A model generated the notes under the pieces. It was not told the origin of the DNA, searched no databases, and worked only from the letters and a program-made list of their open reading frames with translations. Shown here one piece after another: positions 52,255 to 61,722 of a stretch of 64,000 bases of DNA. Origin of the DNA: Thiohalobacter sp. IOR34 (GTDB lineage: Bacteria > Pseudomonadota > Gammaproteobacteria > Thiohalobacterales > Thiohalobacteraceae); assembly GCF_030406045.1 (NCBI RefSeq), contig NZ_CP128988.1, positions 2,267,438 to 2,331,437 on the forward strand. The letters are read 5' to 3'. Both the position numbers and the translations under genes were made by a program. Each line of letters starts with the position of its first letter. Within the stretch, counting starts at the first letter, position 1.

Positions 52255-54054
52255 TTATCCGTCAGCCTTCTCGGCCGCCGGCGGCTTGCGCAGGCGGATG
52301 CCGAGTTCCCGAAGCTGGCGCTCGCCGGCCGGTGAGGGGGCATTGGTCAGCAGGCAGGCGGCGCTCTGGGTCTTGGGGAAGGCCATGACGTCGCGGATCG
52401 AGGGCGAACCGGTCATCAGCATCACCAGCCGGTCGAGGCCGAAGGCCACGCCGCCATGGGGCGGACAGCCGTACTTGAGGGCATCGAGCAGGAAGCCGAA
52501 CTTGTCGCGCGCCTCTTCCTCGCCGATGCCGAGCTGTTTCAGCACCTCGGCCTGGACGTGGGCGCGGTAGATGCGCATCGAGCCGCCGCCGACCTCGGTG
52601 CCGTTCAGCACCATGTCATAGGCGCGCGACAGGCAGCTGCCGGGGTCCGTGGCCAGGCGTTCGATGTCCTCCTCCCGGGGGGCGGTGAAGGGGTGATGCA
52701 GCGCCGTCCAGCGGTTTTCCTTGTCGTCCCACTCGAACATCGGGAAGTCGACCACCCACAGTGGCCGCCAGCCGTGTTCGACCAGGCCAAGGTCGTGACC
52801 GAGCTGCACGCGCAGCGCGCCCAGCGCCTCGTTGACGATCTTCGCCTTGTCGGCACCGAAGAAGATCAGGTCGCCGTCCTCGGCCCCGGTGCGGGCGAGG
52901 ATACCGTCGATGGCCTCGTCCGGCAGGAATTTGAGAATCGGCGACTGCAGGCCCTCGCGCCCCTTGGCCACCTCGTTGACCTTGATGTAGGCCAGCCCCT
53001 TGGCGCCGTAACGGCCGACGAACCGGGTGTATTCGTCGATCTCCTTGCGCGTCAGGCGGTTGCCGCCGGGCACGCGCAGCGCCGCCACCCGGCCACGCGG
53101 GTCGGCCGCCGGCGCGGCGAAGACCTTGAACTCCACGCTGGCCATCAGGTCGCCGACGTCGGCCAGTTCCAGCGGGATGCGCAGGTCCGGCTTGTCGGAG
53201 CCGAAACGCGCCATGGCCTCGGCATAGCTCATCCGCGGGAAGGGATTGGGCAACGCCTCCTCCAGCACATGGGCGAACAGGTCACGGATCATCTCCTCCA
53301 TCAGCGACATGATCTCGTCCTCGTCAAGGAACGAGGTCTCGATATCGAGCTGGGTGAACTCGGGCTGGCGATCGGCGCGCAGGTCTTCGTCGCGGAAGCA
53401 GCGCACGATCTGGTAATAACGGTCCATGCCGCTCATCATCAGCAGCTGCTTGAACAGCTGTGGCGACTGCGGCAGGGCGAAGAAGTGCCCCTGGTGGGTG
53501 CGGCTCGGCACCAGATAGTCGCGCGCGCCCTCTGGCGTGGTGCGGGTCAGCATCGGCGTCTCCATGTCCAGGAAGCCGTGCTGGTCGAGGAAATAGCGCA
53601 ACTGGCGGGTGATCTCGGAACGCAGCCGCATGCGCTCGAACATCTCCGGCCGGCGCAGATCGATATACCGGTAACGCAGCCGCAGCTCCTCGCCGATGTC
53701 GTCCTCGTCGACCTGGAAGGGCGGCGTCTCGGCGGCGTTGAGGATCTCCAGTTCCTTGCCCAGCACCTCGATCTGCCCGGTCGCCATGTCCGGGTTCTCG
53801 GTGCCCTCGGGGCGACGCCGCACCCGGCCCTTGACCTGCAACACGTACTCGCTGCGCACCTTCTCCGCAATCAGGAAGGAATCCGGCGTGTCCGGATCGT
53901 AGACCACCTGGACGATGCCGCTGCGGTCGCGCAGGTCGATGAAGATCACCCCGCCGTGATCGCGCCGCCGGTGCACCCAGCCGCAGACGCTGACCTGTTC
54001 ATCGATATGGGACTCGTTCAGCTCCCCGCAATAGTGGCTGCGCATGGAACTCAT
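52255..54054 (-). CDS. aspS: Aspartyl-tRNA synthetase
   Basis: The 599-residue class II synthetase has the OB-fold anticodon-binding domain (1-105), the catalytic core with motif 2 ([14 protein letters not shown]) and motif 3 ([12 protein letters not shown]), and the bacterial GAD insertion (about 290-420). Length is typical of bacterial-type AspRS. Whether it is discriminating or also charges tRNA-Asn depends on the presence of asnS and gatCAB elsewhere. It heads the aspS-nadA-yebC-ruvC direction of genes, on the same strand. Confidence 0.97.
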   Translation of the reverse strand: MSSMRSHYCGELNESHIDEQVSVCGWVHRRRDHGGVIFIDLRDRSGIVQVVYDPDTPDSFLIAEKVRSEYVLQVKGRVRRRPEGTENPDMATGQIEVLGKELEILNAAETPPFQVDEDDIGEELRLRYRYIDLRRPEMFERMRLRSEITRQLRYFLDQHGFLDMETPMLTRTTPEGARDYLVPSRTHQGHFFALPQSPQLFKQLLMMSGMDRYYQIVRCFRDEDLRADRQPEFTQLDIETSFLDEDEIMSLMEEMIRDLFAHVLEEALPNPFPRMSYAEAMARFGSDKPDLRIPLELADVGDLMASVEFKVFAAPAADPRGRVAALRVPGGNRLTRKEIDEYTRFVGRYGAKGLAYIKVNEVAKGREGLQSPILKFLPDEAIDGILARTGAEDGDLIFFGADKAKIVNEALGALRVQLGHDLGLVEHGWRPLWVVDFPMFEWDDKENRWTALHHPFTAPREEDIERLATDPGSCLSRAYDMVLNGTEVGGGSMRIYRAHVQAEVLKQLGIGEEEARDKFGFLLDALKYGCPPHGGVAFGLDRLVMLMTGSPSIRDVMAFPKTQSAACLLTNAPSPAGERQLRELGIRLRKPPAAEKADG

Positions 54055-54155
54055 GATGACTGCAAACTCCTGGATCCGGGGGACACCCGGACGGGCCGGG
54101 TCAAAGGCGGGAATGTTACGGCGAAGGGCTCAATGGCGCAACCGAAGCCGGAGGA

Positions 54156-54235
54156 TAGCCACGGAATCCACGGAAATATACTCGGGCTTACGGCGCCGCC
54201 ATTAACCTTCGGTGTTTTCCGTGGATTCCGTGGCC
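54156..54235. repeat. Inverted CCACGGAATCCACGG element upstream of aspS
   Basis: ATAGCCACGGAATCCACGGAAA (split: CCACGGAATCCACGGAAA at 54159) and TTTTCCGTGGATTCCGTGGCC near 54215-54235 form inverted arms of about 20 bp around 40 bp. It lies between aspS and the FmdB-like gene. Confidence 0.75.
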
Positions 54236-54260
54236 ATTGTGGACTCCGCAGCTATTAACG

Positions 54261-54536
54261 TCAGTGACAGCCGCAGCTGCCGGAACCGCAGCCGCCGGCG
54301 GGTTTGCTGTCGGAGGACTTCTTGGAGTCGGAGTCGGCGACGTTCTTCTTCTTGCCGGATTTGAAGTCGGTCTCGTACCAGCCGCCGCCCTTGAGGCGGA
54401 AACCGGCGGCCGAGATCTTCTTCTGCAGGGCGGATTCACCGCACTCGGGACAATCCTTCAGGGGTGCGTCGCTGAGCTTCTGCAGGGATTCCAGTTCGTG
54501 GCCGCAGTGGCCGCATTTGTATTCGTAGATCGGCAT
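54261..54536 (-). CDS. FmdB-family zinc-ribbon protein
   Basis: The 91-residue protein starts MPIYEYKCGHCGHELE and has the two CxxC knuckles of a FmdB/CxxC_CXXC_SSSS putative regulatory protein (CGHCG and CPECG). The second half is Lys/Ser/Asp-rich and ends in a Gly-Cys tail (CGSGSCGCH), which may bind another metal ion. Such genes are typically next to aspS in gammaproteobacteria, as here. The function is unknown. Confidence 0.88.
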   Translation of the reverse strand: MPIYEYKCGHCGHELESLQKLSDAPLKDCPECGESALQKKISAAGFRLKGGGWYETDFKSGKKKNVADSDSKKSSDSKPAGGCGSGSCGCH

Positions 54537-54638
54537 GGCTCTCACCTGTTTTCAATGGGTTACATTGCCCACGGACGCGGGGCGCGATGTTGGGCGCAAA
54601 CATGGGGGTGAGCGCCTGAAAAGTCAAGCGACGCGAGT

Positions 54639-54902
54639 TCAGGACGAACTGCCCAGTCCCAGATCGATGTCGTCCTCGGTCTCCCGGGCCGCCTCCAGCG
54701 CCTTGAGCAGCTGACGGTGCTCGTTTTCGTCGAGGCCGAATTTCACGTAGCGCTCGGCGACCTCGCAGACCCGCTCCAGCGCCGCGTTGCGCCGTGCCAG
54801 ATAGAGCAGCATGTGAGCCACACCCCGGGGATCCGCGTCCGCCTCGCGCAGGCGCTCGGCTTCGGCCAGCGCCGCCTCCATCTGCTCATTGCTCGGTTTC
54901 AT
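54639..54902 (-). CDS. Small conserved helical protein of unknown function
   Basis: The 87-residue protein (MKPSNEQMEAALAEAERLRE) is predicted helical, without Cys or membrane segments, and ends in an acidic stretch. No family was recognised. It is preceded by a good ribosome-binding site (GGAGGAAG on the minus strand) and shows coding-like third-position bias. It lies between the FmdB-like gene and the divergent ABC exporter gene. Confidence 0.65.
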   Translation of the reverse strand: MKPSNEQMEAALAEAERLREADADPRGVAHMLLYLARRNAALERVCEVAERYVKFGLDENEHRQLLKALEAARETEDDIDLGLGSSS

Positions 54903-55039
54903 GCTGCTTCCTCCCAACGCCTCCTGAACCCTACCCTACCGCAAATGCGGGATAGCGGCCATGGCATGCTGCAGACGCTTGCGGCCGCGGCAGGTTGTGT
55001 GACAATGTCGCGCCTTCGTTTCAGCCAGCAGCGAACGCC

Positions 55040-56848
55040 ATGCTCAACAGCCGGCCCACGCAGATCCCCACCACCCGCGCCAGCGATCTGAAGACGCTGC
55101 GCTCACTGCTGCCCTTCCTCTGGCGCTACCGCGGCCGGGTGGCCCTGGCTCTCGGTTTCCTGGTGCTGGCCAAGGCCGCCAATGTCGGCATCCCGCTGCT
55201 GCTGAAGGACATCGTCGACAGCCTCGATGCCAGCCGCCATGCCGGTCTCCAGCTGCCACTGGCGCTGCTGCTCGGCTACGGCCTGCTGCGCCTGGCCAGC
55301 GCCCTGTTCAACGAGCTGCGCGACGCGATCTATGCGCGGGTCCGCCACGGCGCCATGCGCAGCGTCTCGACGCGGGTGCTGGACCACCTGCACCAGCTGT
55401 CACTGCGTTACCACCTGGAACGCAAGACCGGCGGCATCGTGCGCGACATGGAGCGCGGCACCCGCGCCGTCAGCTCGCTGCTCAACTACATGGTGTTCAA
55501 CATCCTGCCGACGCTGATCGAGGTGACCATGATCGCCGGCATCCTGCTCACCAAGTACGATCCCTGGTTCGCGATCATCACCTTCGCCTCGGTGGCGGTG
55601 TACATCGGCTTTACCTTCCTGATCACCGAATGGCGCATGAAGCACCGGGTGCGCATGAATCAGATGGACTCCCTTGCCAACAGTCAGGCGGTGGACAGCC
55701 TGATCAATTACGAGACCGTCAAGTACTTCGGCAACGAGGGCCATGAGCTGCGCCGTTACGACCACAGCCTGGGTCAGTGGGAGGATGCCGCGGTGAAGAG
55801 CCAGACCTCGCTCTCGGCGCTGAACGTCGGCCAGGCCGGGATCATCGCCGTCGGCGTCACCCTGCTGATGACCCTGGCCTCCCAAGGGGTGGTCGACGGC
55901 GAGTTGACCATCGGCGACCTGGTTCTGGTCAACGCCTTTCTGCTGCAGATGTTCATCCCGCTGAACTTTCTCGGCATCGTCTACAGCCAGCTCAAGCATG
56001 CCCTGGCCGATCTCAAGCAGATGTTCGAGGTCCTGGAGACCGAACCCGAGATCCGCGACCGCCCGGGCGCCACGCCCCTGGTGGTGGGCGACGGCGAGGT
56101 ACGCTTCGAGCAGGTCCACTTCGCCTACGACCCGGACCGCCCCATCCTCAAGGGCATCAGCTTCGTCATCCCGCCGAGCCGCAAGCTGGCGGTGGTCGGC
56201 CCCAGCGGGGCCGGCAAATCGACCCTGGCGCGGCTGCTGTTCCGCTTCTACGAGGTCGAGGCGGGGCGCATCCTGATCAATGGCCAGGACATCCGTGACG
56301 TGACCCAGGCCAGCCTGCGGGCGGCGATCGGCATCGTGCCGCAGGACACGGTGCTGTTCAACGACACCCTGTACTACAACATCGCCTATGCCCGGCCCGA
56401 GGCCAGTTACGAGGAGGTGGTCGAGGCGGCCCGGCTGGCCAACATCCATGACTTCATCATCAGCCTGCCCAAGGGATACCAGACCCTGGTGGGGGAACGT
56501 GGCCTGAAACTCTCTGGCGGCGAGAAACAACGCGTCGCCATTGCCCGCGCCATCCTCAAGCAGCCGAAGATCCTGGTCTTCGACGAGGCCACCTCCAGCC
56601 TGGATTCACGTTCGGAACAGTTGATCCTCGAAGCCCTGCGCCGGGTCGCGGCCGATCACACCACCCTGGTCATCGCCCATCGCCTGTCGACCATCGTCGA
56701 TGCCGACCACATCCTGGTGATGGACGACGGGCGCATCGTCGAACAGGGCAGCCATGCCGAACTGCTGGAGAGCGCCGGCATCTACGCCCAGCTATGGCGA
56801 CTGCAGCAGCAGGAGGAAAGGGGCCAGGAGCTTGAAGCTGGGAGTTAG
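55040..56848 (+). CDS. Atm1-type ABC exporter (half transporter)
   Basis: The 602-residue protein has a six-helix ABC membrane domain (about 25-310) and an ATPase domain with Walker A GPSGAGKST (about 387-395), signature LSGGEKQR (about 491) and Walker B ILVFDEATSS (about 511-520). The NYETVKYFGNE stretch in the membrane domain is typical of the Atm1/ABCB7/HMT1 group, which in bacteria exports glutathione-linked metals or persulfides. ATG at 55040 is chosen over a TTG at 54995. The last seven residues (QELEAGS) are encoded by a heptanucleotide repeat, which also gives the TAG stop codon. Confidence 0.92.
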   Translation: MLNSRPTQIPTTRASDLKTLRSLLPFLWRYRGRVALALGFLVLAKAANVGIPLLLKDIVDSLDASRHAGLQLPLALLLGYGLLRLASALFNELRDAIYARVRHGAMRSVSTRVLDHLHQLSLRYHLERKTGGIVRDMERGTRAVSSLLNYMVFNILPTLIEVTMIAGILLTKYDPWFAIITFASVAVYIGFTFLITEWRMKHRVRMNQMDSLANSQAVDSLINYETVKYFGNEGHELRRYDHSLGQWEDAAVKSQTSLSALNVGQAGIIAVGVTLLMTLASQGVVDGELTIGDLVLVNAFLLQMFIPLNFLGIVYSQLKHALADLKQMFEVLETEPEIRDRPGATPLVVGDGEVRFEQVHFAYDPDRPILKGISFVIPPSRKLAVVGPSGAGKSTLARLLFRFYEVEAGRILINGQDIRDVTQASLRAAIGIVPQDTVLFNDTLYYNIAYARPEASYEEVVEAARLANIHDFIISLPKGYQTLVGERGLKLSGGEKQRVAIARAILKQPKILVFDEATSSLDSRSEQLILEALRRVAADHTTLVIAHRLSTIVDADHILVMDDGRIVEQGSHAELLESAGIYAQLWRLQQQEERGQELEAGS

Positions 56849-56886
56849 GAGCTGGGAGTTAGGAGCTGGGAGCTGGGAGCTGGAAG
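56834..56886 (+). repeat. Heptanucleotide array spanning the ABC exporter stop codon
   Basis: Nine in-phase heptamers (GGAGCTT, GAAGCTG, GGAGTTA, GGAGCTG, GGAGTTA, GGAGCTG three times, GAAGAGC) begin inside the coding sequence and run past it; the third heptamer supplies the TAG stop codon. The purine-rich strand is again the sense strand. Two further heptamers (GGAGCTG, GGAGTCA) occur at 57090 beyond an inserted repeat composite. Confidence 0.85.
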
Positions 56887-56905
56887 AGCGGGCAGTGCCC
56901 GCCTC

Positions 56906-57090
56906 GATCGCGGCCTGGAGGCCGCTCCTACACCATATTGTGCCGCCACGCCCCGTAGGAGCGGTCTCCAGGCCGCGATACCCGGAGTCAATCGAATAGG
57001 CGCAACCTGTACCGTTGATGGCCGCCACGGCCCTGGATAACAGGATGAACGCCGATCATACGGGCCGCCTTGGTGCAATATGCGGGCTAG
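56906..57090. repeat. REP/BIME-like pair 7 and right end of an inverted-end element
   Basis: A REP pair (56906-56980, spacer with ATATTGTGCCGCCACGCCCC) is followed by a degenerate copy of the 253-bp element right half, ending GGTGCAATATGCGGGCTAG at 57090. Heptamers flank both sides, so this composite seems to have inserted into a heptamer array. Confidence 0.75.
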
Positions 57091-57125
57091 GAGCTGGGAG
57101 TCAGAAGGGTGGGCACAGCCCGCCC

Positions 57126-57263
57126 TTCTGACTTCTGACTTCTGACTTCTGACTTCTGACTTCTGACTTCTGACTTCTGACTTCTGACTTCTGACTTCTG
57201 ACTTCTGACTTCTGACTTCTGACTTCTGACTTCTGAATTCTGGATCCCGGACCCCGGATCCTA
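57126..57263 (-). repeat. Heptanucleotide array beginning at the PilZ gene stop codon
   Basis: On the minus strand the TAG stop codon of the PilZ gene opens into GGATCCG, GGGTCCG, GGATCCA, GAATTCA and then 15 perfect copies of GAAGTCA, all in 7-base phase. The perfect part suggests recent expansion. There are no spacers, so it is not a CRISPR array. Confidence 0.93.
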
Positions 57264-57878
57264 GCCTCCACCTTCCTCTTCCTCCTCCCGCTGCCGGCGG
57301 CGCTGCTCCGTCTCCTTGCTCAGCAGGTGGCTGCAAAGCAGGTCGCGATCGTTCTCCCTGATGTACTCGTAGGAGATGGCCACCTGCCAGGGATGACTGC
57401 CGCCCATCGGCGAGCGTTCGCAGTACACCACCCGCGCCGCCATCAGGATACCGACCATGCTCGGCAACAGGACCAGCCGAAACTCGAGCAGATCGTCGGG
57501 CTGGTATTCCGTCGCCGAGGGAAACACCAGACCGCAGGCACTGACGTTGATCCGCCTCGGTTCGGCATCGATATCGGCCATGGATTCCATGACGAACAGG
57601 CGGGCCAGTTGGTTGAGCTTCTGATCCATCATCCGCAGATAGCGCCCCATCTCCGGGGCGTTGAAGGCAAACCCCTGCAGCATGCGGTTCATGATCCGCG
57701 AGTTGGAGGCAAAGGTAGCGGCCACCGTGAAGCGGTCCGGCAAGCGGTCCGCCACCCTCTCCTTCAGCCCCTCCAGCTCAGCCTCGTCGATCGGCCGGCA
57801 GCTGATGAAGGCCTCGTCCTCGACGCGGAAAAATCTGCGCCGCTCCTCGCAGGGTCGCTTCTCCTGCTCCGCTTTCAT
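57261..57878 (-). CDS. PilZ-domain protein linked to the stator genes
   Basis: The 205-residue protein has the two c-di-GMP-binding motifs of PilZ domains, RxxxR (Arg14-Arg18 in RRRFFRVEDE) and NxSxxG (Asn111 to Gly116 in NVSACGLVF), but they are about 93 residues apart instead of the usual 25-40; the insert is helical. This resembles the larger PilZ variants described in Xanthomonas that oligomerise through added helices (from memory, not checked). It is 23 bp downstream of pomB with ribosome-binding site GTGAGGAG, so it likely adjusts motor function. The acidic C terminus (REEEEEGGG) abuts the repeat array. Confidence 0.85.
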   Translation of the reverse strand: MKAEQEKRPCEERRRFFRVEDEAFISCRPIDEAELEGLKERVADRLPDRFTVAATFASNSRIMNRMLQGFAFNAPEMGRYLRMMDQKLNQLARLFVMESMADIDAEPRRINVSACGLVFPSATEYQPDDLLEFRLVLLPSMVGILMAARVVYCERSPMGGSHPWQVAISYEYIRENDRDLLCSHLLSKETEQRRRQREEEEEGGG

Positions 57879-57901
57879 GACAGTCTCCTCACCTCCACCC
57901 T

Positions 57902-59026
57902 TCAAGGCACACCCGCCGACTTCGTCCCCGCGACAGGCGGTGCGGCTACGAATGGGTCTTCATCGACCATCTGCCCGGGCTGCCGTGGGGCTGCCCCCAG
58001 GCCCGGTGTGGCCTCGACACCGGAGAGCGGCAGTTCGTTGGCCGTTTCCAGATCATCACCCTGCACGAAGAGGATCTCCACCCGCCGGTTCTTGGCCCGA
58101 TTGGCAGGACTGTCGTTGGGCACCAGCGGCTGGGTGTCGGCTCGTCCCTCGATGCTGATGCGTTGCGGCTGGATGCCGGCCTCGTCGATCAGTTCGTGCA
58201 CCACCGAGACGGCACGCGCCGCGGACAGCTCCCAGTTGGAGCGATAGCGCTCGGTGAAGATGGGAATGTTGTCGCTATGGCCAGACACCACCAGCTTGCC
58301 GTCCACGCCCTTGAGGATCTCGCCCACGCGCAGCAGGATCGGCCGGAAGGATTCACGCAGGTAGGCGCTGCCGGAGGGGAAGGAGGCCTTCTCGCGGATG
58401 CGAATGATGATCCGCTTGTCCGTGCTCTCCACCTCCACGGCCCCGCTCTTGATCTCGGCGCGCAGCGCCTTGCGAATCTGCTCGGCCGTCTTCTGCAGCC
58501 GCTTGCGCTGTTCTGCAGCCTTGCGCGCCTTGAGCAGCTCCATGGCATCCGCCTTGGGCATCATCACCAGCTCCTCGCGGGTGATCTCCTCCTGCCCCTG
58601 CTGCTTCTGGGCGCCCTTCTCCAGGCCGTCGTGCCCGGACTCGGGGCGCGAACCGCCACCCTTGCGGCCCTGCTTGCCATCGTGACTCTTGCGGCGCCTG
58701 TCCCCCGTGTCCAGGAACTGCTTCATGGTGTCGGTGGTCATCTGCTCGACGATGTTGAAGGGGGTCGGGTCGGGACGCCCGGCACTGAATTCCTGGGCGA
58801 TGATGTTGATGCCCTTGGGGGGTTCCTTGACCTTGTGCTTGCGCTGCACGCCAAAGGCCTCGCGCATGGAGCCGGCGATCTGCTTGTACTTGGCCACATC
58901 CATCTCGGAGAAGGACAGCAGCAGGACGAAGAAGCACATCAGCAGCGACATCAGGTCGGCAAAGGTCATCACCCAGGCCGGCGCACCCTCGTCTTTCTTC
59001 TTCTCCGGCGGGCACCCGTCATCCAT
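57902..59026 (-). CDS. Flagellar motor stator protein PomB/MotB-like
   Basis: The 374-residue protein has one N-terminal membrane helix with the essential ion-binding Asp24 (MTFADLMSLLMCFFVLLLSF) and a C-terminal OmpA/MotB peptidoglycan-binding domain (about 205-325: VVSGHSDNIPIF and NRRVEILF). Between them lies a long charged linker (about 108-190) with many Lys, Gly and Gln residues, longer than in E. coli MotB. With the PomA-like partner it makes the stator, probably sodium driven. It is second in the pomA-pomB-PilZ operon (30-bp gap). Confidence 0.93.
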   Translation of the reverse strand: MDDGCPPEKKKDEGAPAWVMTFADLMSLLMCFFVLLLSFSEMDVAKYKQIAGSMREAFGVQRKHKVKEPPKGINIIAQEFSAGRPDPTPFNIVEQMTTDTMKQFLDTGDRRRKSHDGKQGRKGGGSRPESGHDGLEKGAQKQQGQEEITREELVMMPKADAMELLKARKAAEQRKRLQKTAEQIRKALRAEIKSGAVEVESTDKRIIIRIREKASFPSGSAYLRESFRPILLRVGEILKGVDGKLVVSGHSDNIPIFTERYRSNWELSAARAVSVVHELIDEAGIQPQRISIEGRADTQPLVPNDSPANRAKNRRVEILFVQGDDLETANELPLSGVEATPGLGAAPRQPGQMVDEDPFVAAPPVAGTKSAGVP

Positions 59027-59056
59027 TACCGTCTATCTCCTGGAAGCTACCGCCGC

Positions 59057-59827
59057 TCAGGCGGCCTCTTTCTCATCGACCAGGTCGCGCTTGCTGGGGG
59101 GCAGATAGGTCTTCAGCAGTTCCTCCATGACCCGCGGATTGATGCCCTCCTGGATGCCGTTGATGGCCTCCAGGATAAGGTTCTTGTTGAGTCGCTCCTC
59201 CATGGTGCGATGGGCCAGCTTGTCGGCGATCGGCAGGGCGAAGGCATTGGCGATGATGGCGCCATAGAGGGTGGTGAGCAGCGCCACCGCCATGGCCGGA
59301 CCGATCTGCTTGGGGTCGTCCATGTTGGAAAGCATCTGCACCAGGCCGATCAGGGTACCGATCATGCCCATGGCCGGGGCCATGTCGCCCAGCGCCTTGA
59401 AGATCGCCTGGCCCCGCTCGTGGCGTTCGATGGTCAGGTTGATGTCCTTGTTCAGCATGCTGCGCACGAACTCCGGCTCGTGGCCGTCGACGCAGAACTG
59501 GATGCCGCGCTTGAGGAACTCGTTGCTGATCTCCTGGTTCTCCAGACCCAGCACGCCCTCCTTGCGTGCCACGTTGGCCAGCGCCACCCCTTCGCGGATC
59601 AGCTCGTCCGGATTCTCTGTCTTGTGGATGAAGGCCTTGAGCGCCACCTTGAAGGCGCCCAGAAAATGGCTCAGCGGGAACTTGATCAACACCGCCATGA
59701 CCGTGCCGCCGAGCACGATCAGCAGCGAGGGAACGTTGATGAACACCAGGGCATCGCCGCCGGTGACGATGGCGGCGATGATGATACCGAAGGCGCCGAG
59801 CATGCCGATCAGGGTTGCGAGATCCAC
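59057..59827 (-). CDS. Flagellar motor stator protein PomA/MotA-like
   Basis: The 256-residue protein starts MDLATLIGMLGAFGIIIAAI (GTG start) and has four membrane segments. The APAMGMIGTLIGLVQMLSNMDDP and GPAMAVALLTTLYGAI segments are typical of PomA, the sodium-channel version, rather than E. coli MotA (295 residues). Arg and Glu residues of the cytosolic loop that contact FliG are present in the region 85-150. It is first gene of the stator operon. The 298-bp gap to the next gene (59828-60125) shows no repeat and no clear promoter. Confidence 0.93.
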   Translation of the reverse strand: MDLATLIGMLGAFGIIIAAIVTGGDALVFINVPSLLIVLGGTVMAVLIKFPLSHFLGAFKVALKAFIHKTENPDELIREGVALANVARKEGVLGLENQEISNEFLKRGIQFCVDGHEPEFVRSMLNKDINLTIERHERGQAIFKALGDMAPAMGMIGTLIGLVQMLSNMDDPKQIGPAMAVALLTTLYGAIIANAFALPIADKLAHRTMEERLNKNLILEAINGIQEGINPRVMEELLKTYLPPSKRDLVDEKEAA

Positions 59828-60125
59828 CTGCTATCTCTCCACGTCGCTGCAGAAGTCGAGGGGAATAGCGTTGCACGGCCCGACACGGGCTGCCCGGCCG
59901 CAGGCCGATCGGCCCCGGCGACACTGTTCAGATTGCATGAGCGGCCATCCAGTCACTTTTTGCTGACAACATTCCATGGTGGCGGCCGGCCCCCGTCCGG
60001 CCCGGCTGCGGGTTCTTCACCCTCAGACCCCTTATCGCCCTCCGGCGCCGATTCTTGAGCGCCGCCCACGGCGGCAGGCATGGGTTAGAATGGGGGCCAG
60101 ACCACCCCGCGGCTGAGGACAGCCC

Positions 60126-61700
60126 ATGACAGAAGAGACTGGAAATCAAAAGCTTGACGAAACCTCGGCATCCCGCTCGCTGCGCGTGAAACGGATCGGT
60201 ATCGACACCTACCGCGAGAACGTGGCCTATTTGCACCGCGACTGCGCCGTGTACCGGGCGGAAGGCTTCCAGGCCCTTTCCAAGATCGAGATCACCGATG
60301 GCGGACGCCGCATCCTGGCCGTGCTCAACGTGGTCGACGATGACCACATCGTCAATCCCGGGGAACTGGGCCTGGCCGAGCAGGCCTTCGACCAGTTCGG
60401 CAGCGCCGAGGGCGACGCGGTGCGGGTCGCCCACGCCGAGCCACCGACCTCGATGGAGGCGGTGCGGCGCAAGATGAACGGCGAGCGGCTGGACGCCGAC
60501 GACTTTCTGGCCATTGCCCGGGACATCGTCGACAACCGCTACTCGAAGATGGAAATGGCCGCCTTCCTGGTCTCCACCGGACAGAACGGCCTGGATCGGG
60601 ACGAGATCCTCTATCTCACCCAGGCGATGGTCGCCTCCGGTGAGCGGCTCGACTGGGACGAACCGCTGGTGGCCGACAAGCACTGCATCGGCGGCATCCC
60701 CGGCAACCGCACCTCGATGCTGGTGGTGCCGATCATCGCCGCCCACGGCATGCTGATCCCCAAGACCTCGAGCCGCGCCATCACCTCACCGGCAGGCACC
60801 GCCGACACCATGGAGGTGCTGGCCGAGGTGGAACTGCCGCCCGAACGGCTGCACGAGCTGGTACGCCATCACCGTGGCTGCCTGGCCTGGGGCGGCACCG
60901 CCCAGCTCGCCCCGGCGGACGACATCCTGATCTCGGTGGAACGTCCGCTGGGCATCGACTCCCAGGGACAGATGGTCGCCTCCATCCTCTCCAAGAAACT
61001 GGCCGCCGGCTCCACCCACCTGCTGATCGACATCCCGGTCGGCCCCACCGCCAAGGTGCGGCACATGGGGCAGGCACTGGCCCTGCGCAAGCTGTTCGAG
61101 TTCGTCGGCGACCGCAGCGGCCTGCACCTGGAGGTGGTGATCACCGACGGCCGCCAGCCGATCGGCCGCGGCATCGGCCCGGTGTTGGAGGCACGCGACG
61201 TCATGCAGGTGCTGGAGAACCATCCCGAGGCGCCGGCCGACCTGCGCCAGAAAGCCCTGCATCTGGCCGGGCGCATCCTGGAGTTCGACCCGGACGTGCG
61301 CGGCGGCTCCGGTTATGCCATCGCCCGCGACATCCTCGAATCCGGCCGCGCCCTGACCAAGATGAACGCCATCATCGACGCCCAGGGGCGCCACAAGACC
61401 CGGTTCGAGCCGGGGCCGCTGCGTTTCGAGGTCTGCGCCCCGCACGACGGCCTGGTCACCGCCATCGACAACTACCAGCTGGCGCGCATCGCCCGCATCG
61501 CCGGCGCGCCGATGGGCAAGGGTGCCGGTGTCGACCTGCTGAAGAAGGTCGGCGACGACGTCAGTGCCGGCGAACCCATCTATCGGGTGCATGCCGAGGT
61601 TCGTGCCGACTTCGAATTCGCCCGCAGCCTCACCGACCGGGAATCGGGCTACAGCTTCGGTAACGAGCTGCCACCTGACGCGCCGCTGCCGCCGTTCTAG
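60126..61700 (+). CDS. AMP phosphorylase-like / thymidine phosphorylase-family protein
   Basis: The 524-residue protein has an N-terminal extension (about 20-100) followed by the nucleoside phosphorylase core with [20 protein letters not shown] (about 183-202) and the family signature [18 protein letters not shown] (about 216-233). The N-terminal extension and length are those of archaeal AMP phosphorylase (DeoA-type, about 500 residues), not of bacterial thymidine phosphorylase (about 440). AMP phosphorylase releases adenine and ribose-1,5-bisphosphate. The gene is followed 22 bp later by a PRPP-synthetase-like gene, suggesting a nucleotide-ribose pathway (inference). The substrate (NMP or nucleoside) is not decided by sequence alone. 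Confidence 0.85.
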   Translation: MTEETGNQKLDETSASRSLRVKRIGIDTYRENVAYLHRDCAVYRAEGFQALSKIEITDGGRRILAVLNVVDDDHIVNPGELGLAEQAFDQFGSAEGDAVRVAHAEPPTSMEAVRRKMNGERLDADDFLAIARDIVDNRYSKMEMAAFLVSTGQNGLDRDEILYLTQAMVASGERLDWDEPLVADKHCIGGIPGNRTSMLVVPIIAAHGMLIPKTSSRAITSPAGTADTMEVLAEVELPPERLHELVRHHRGCLAWGGTAQLAPADDILISVERPLGIDSQGQMVASILSKKLAAGSTHLLIDIPVGPTAKVRHMGQALALRKLFEFVGDRSGLHLEVVITDGRQPIGRGIGPVLEARDVMQVLENHPEAPADLRQKALHLAGRILEFDPDVRGGSGYAIARDILESGRALTKMNAIIDAQGRHKTRFEPGPLRFEVCAPHDGLVTAIDNYQLARIARIAGAPMGKGAGVDLLKKVGDDVSAGEPIYRVHAEVRADFEFARSLTDRESGYSFGNELPPDAPLPPF

Positions 61701-61722
61701 CCAGCGCAACAATGAGACCGGG

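Noticed and set aside
57126-57236. Possible CRISPR array
   Set aside because: The units are 7 bp and contiguous, with no spacers and no cas genes; it is a simple heptamer tandem repeat.
60055-60091. Promoter TTGAGC ... TAGAAT before the AMP phosphorylase-like gene
   Set aside because: Spacing is 25 bp, too long for a sigma70 promoter.
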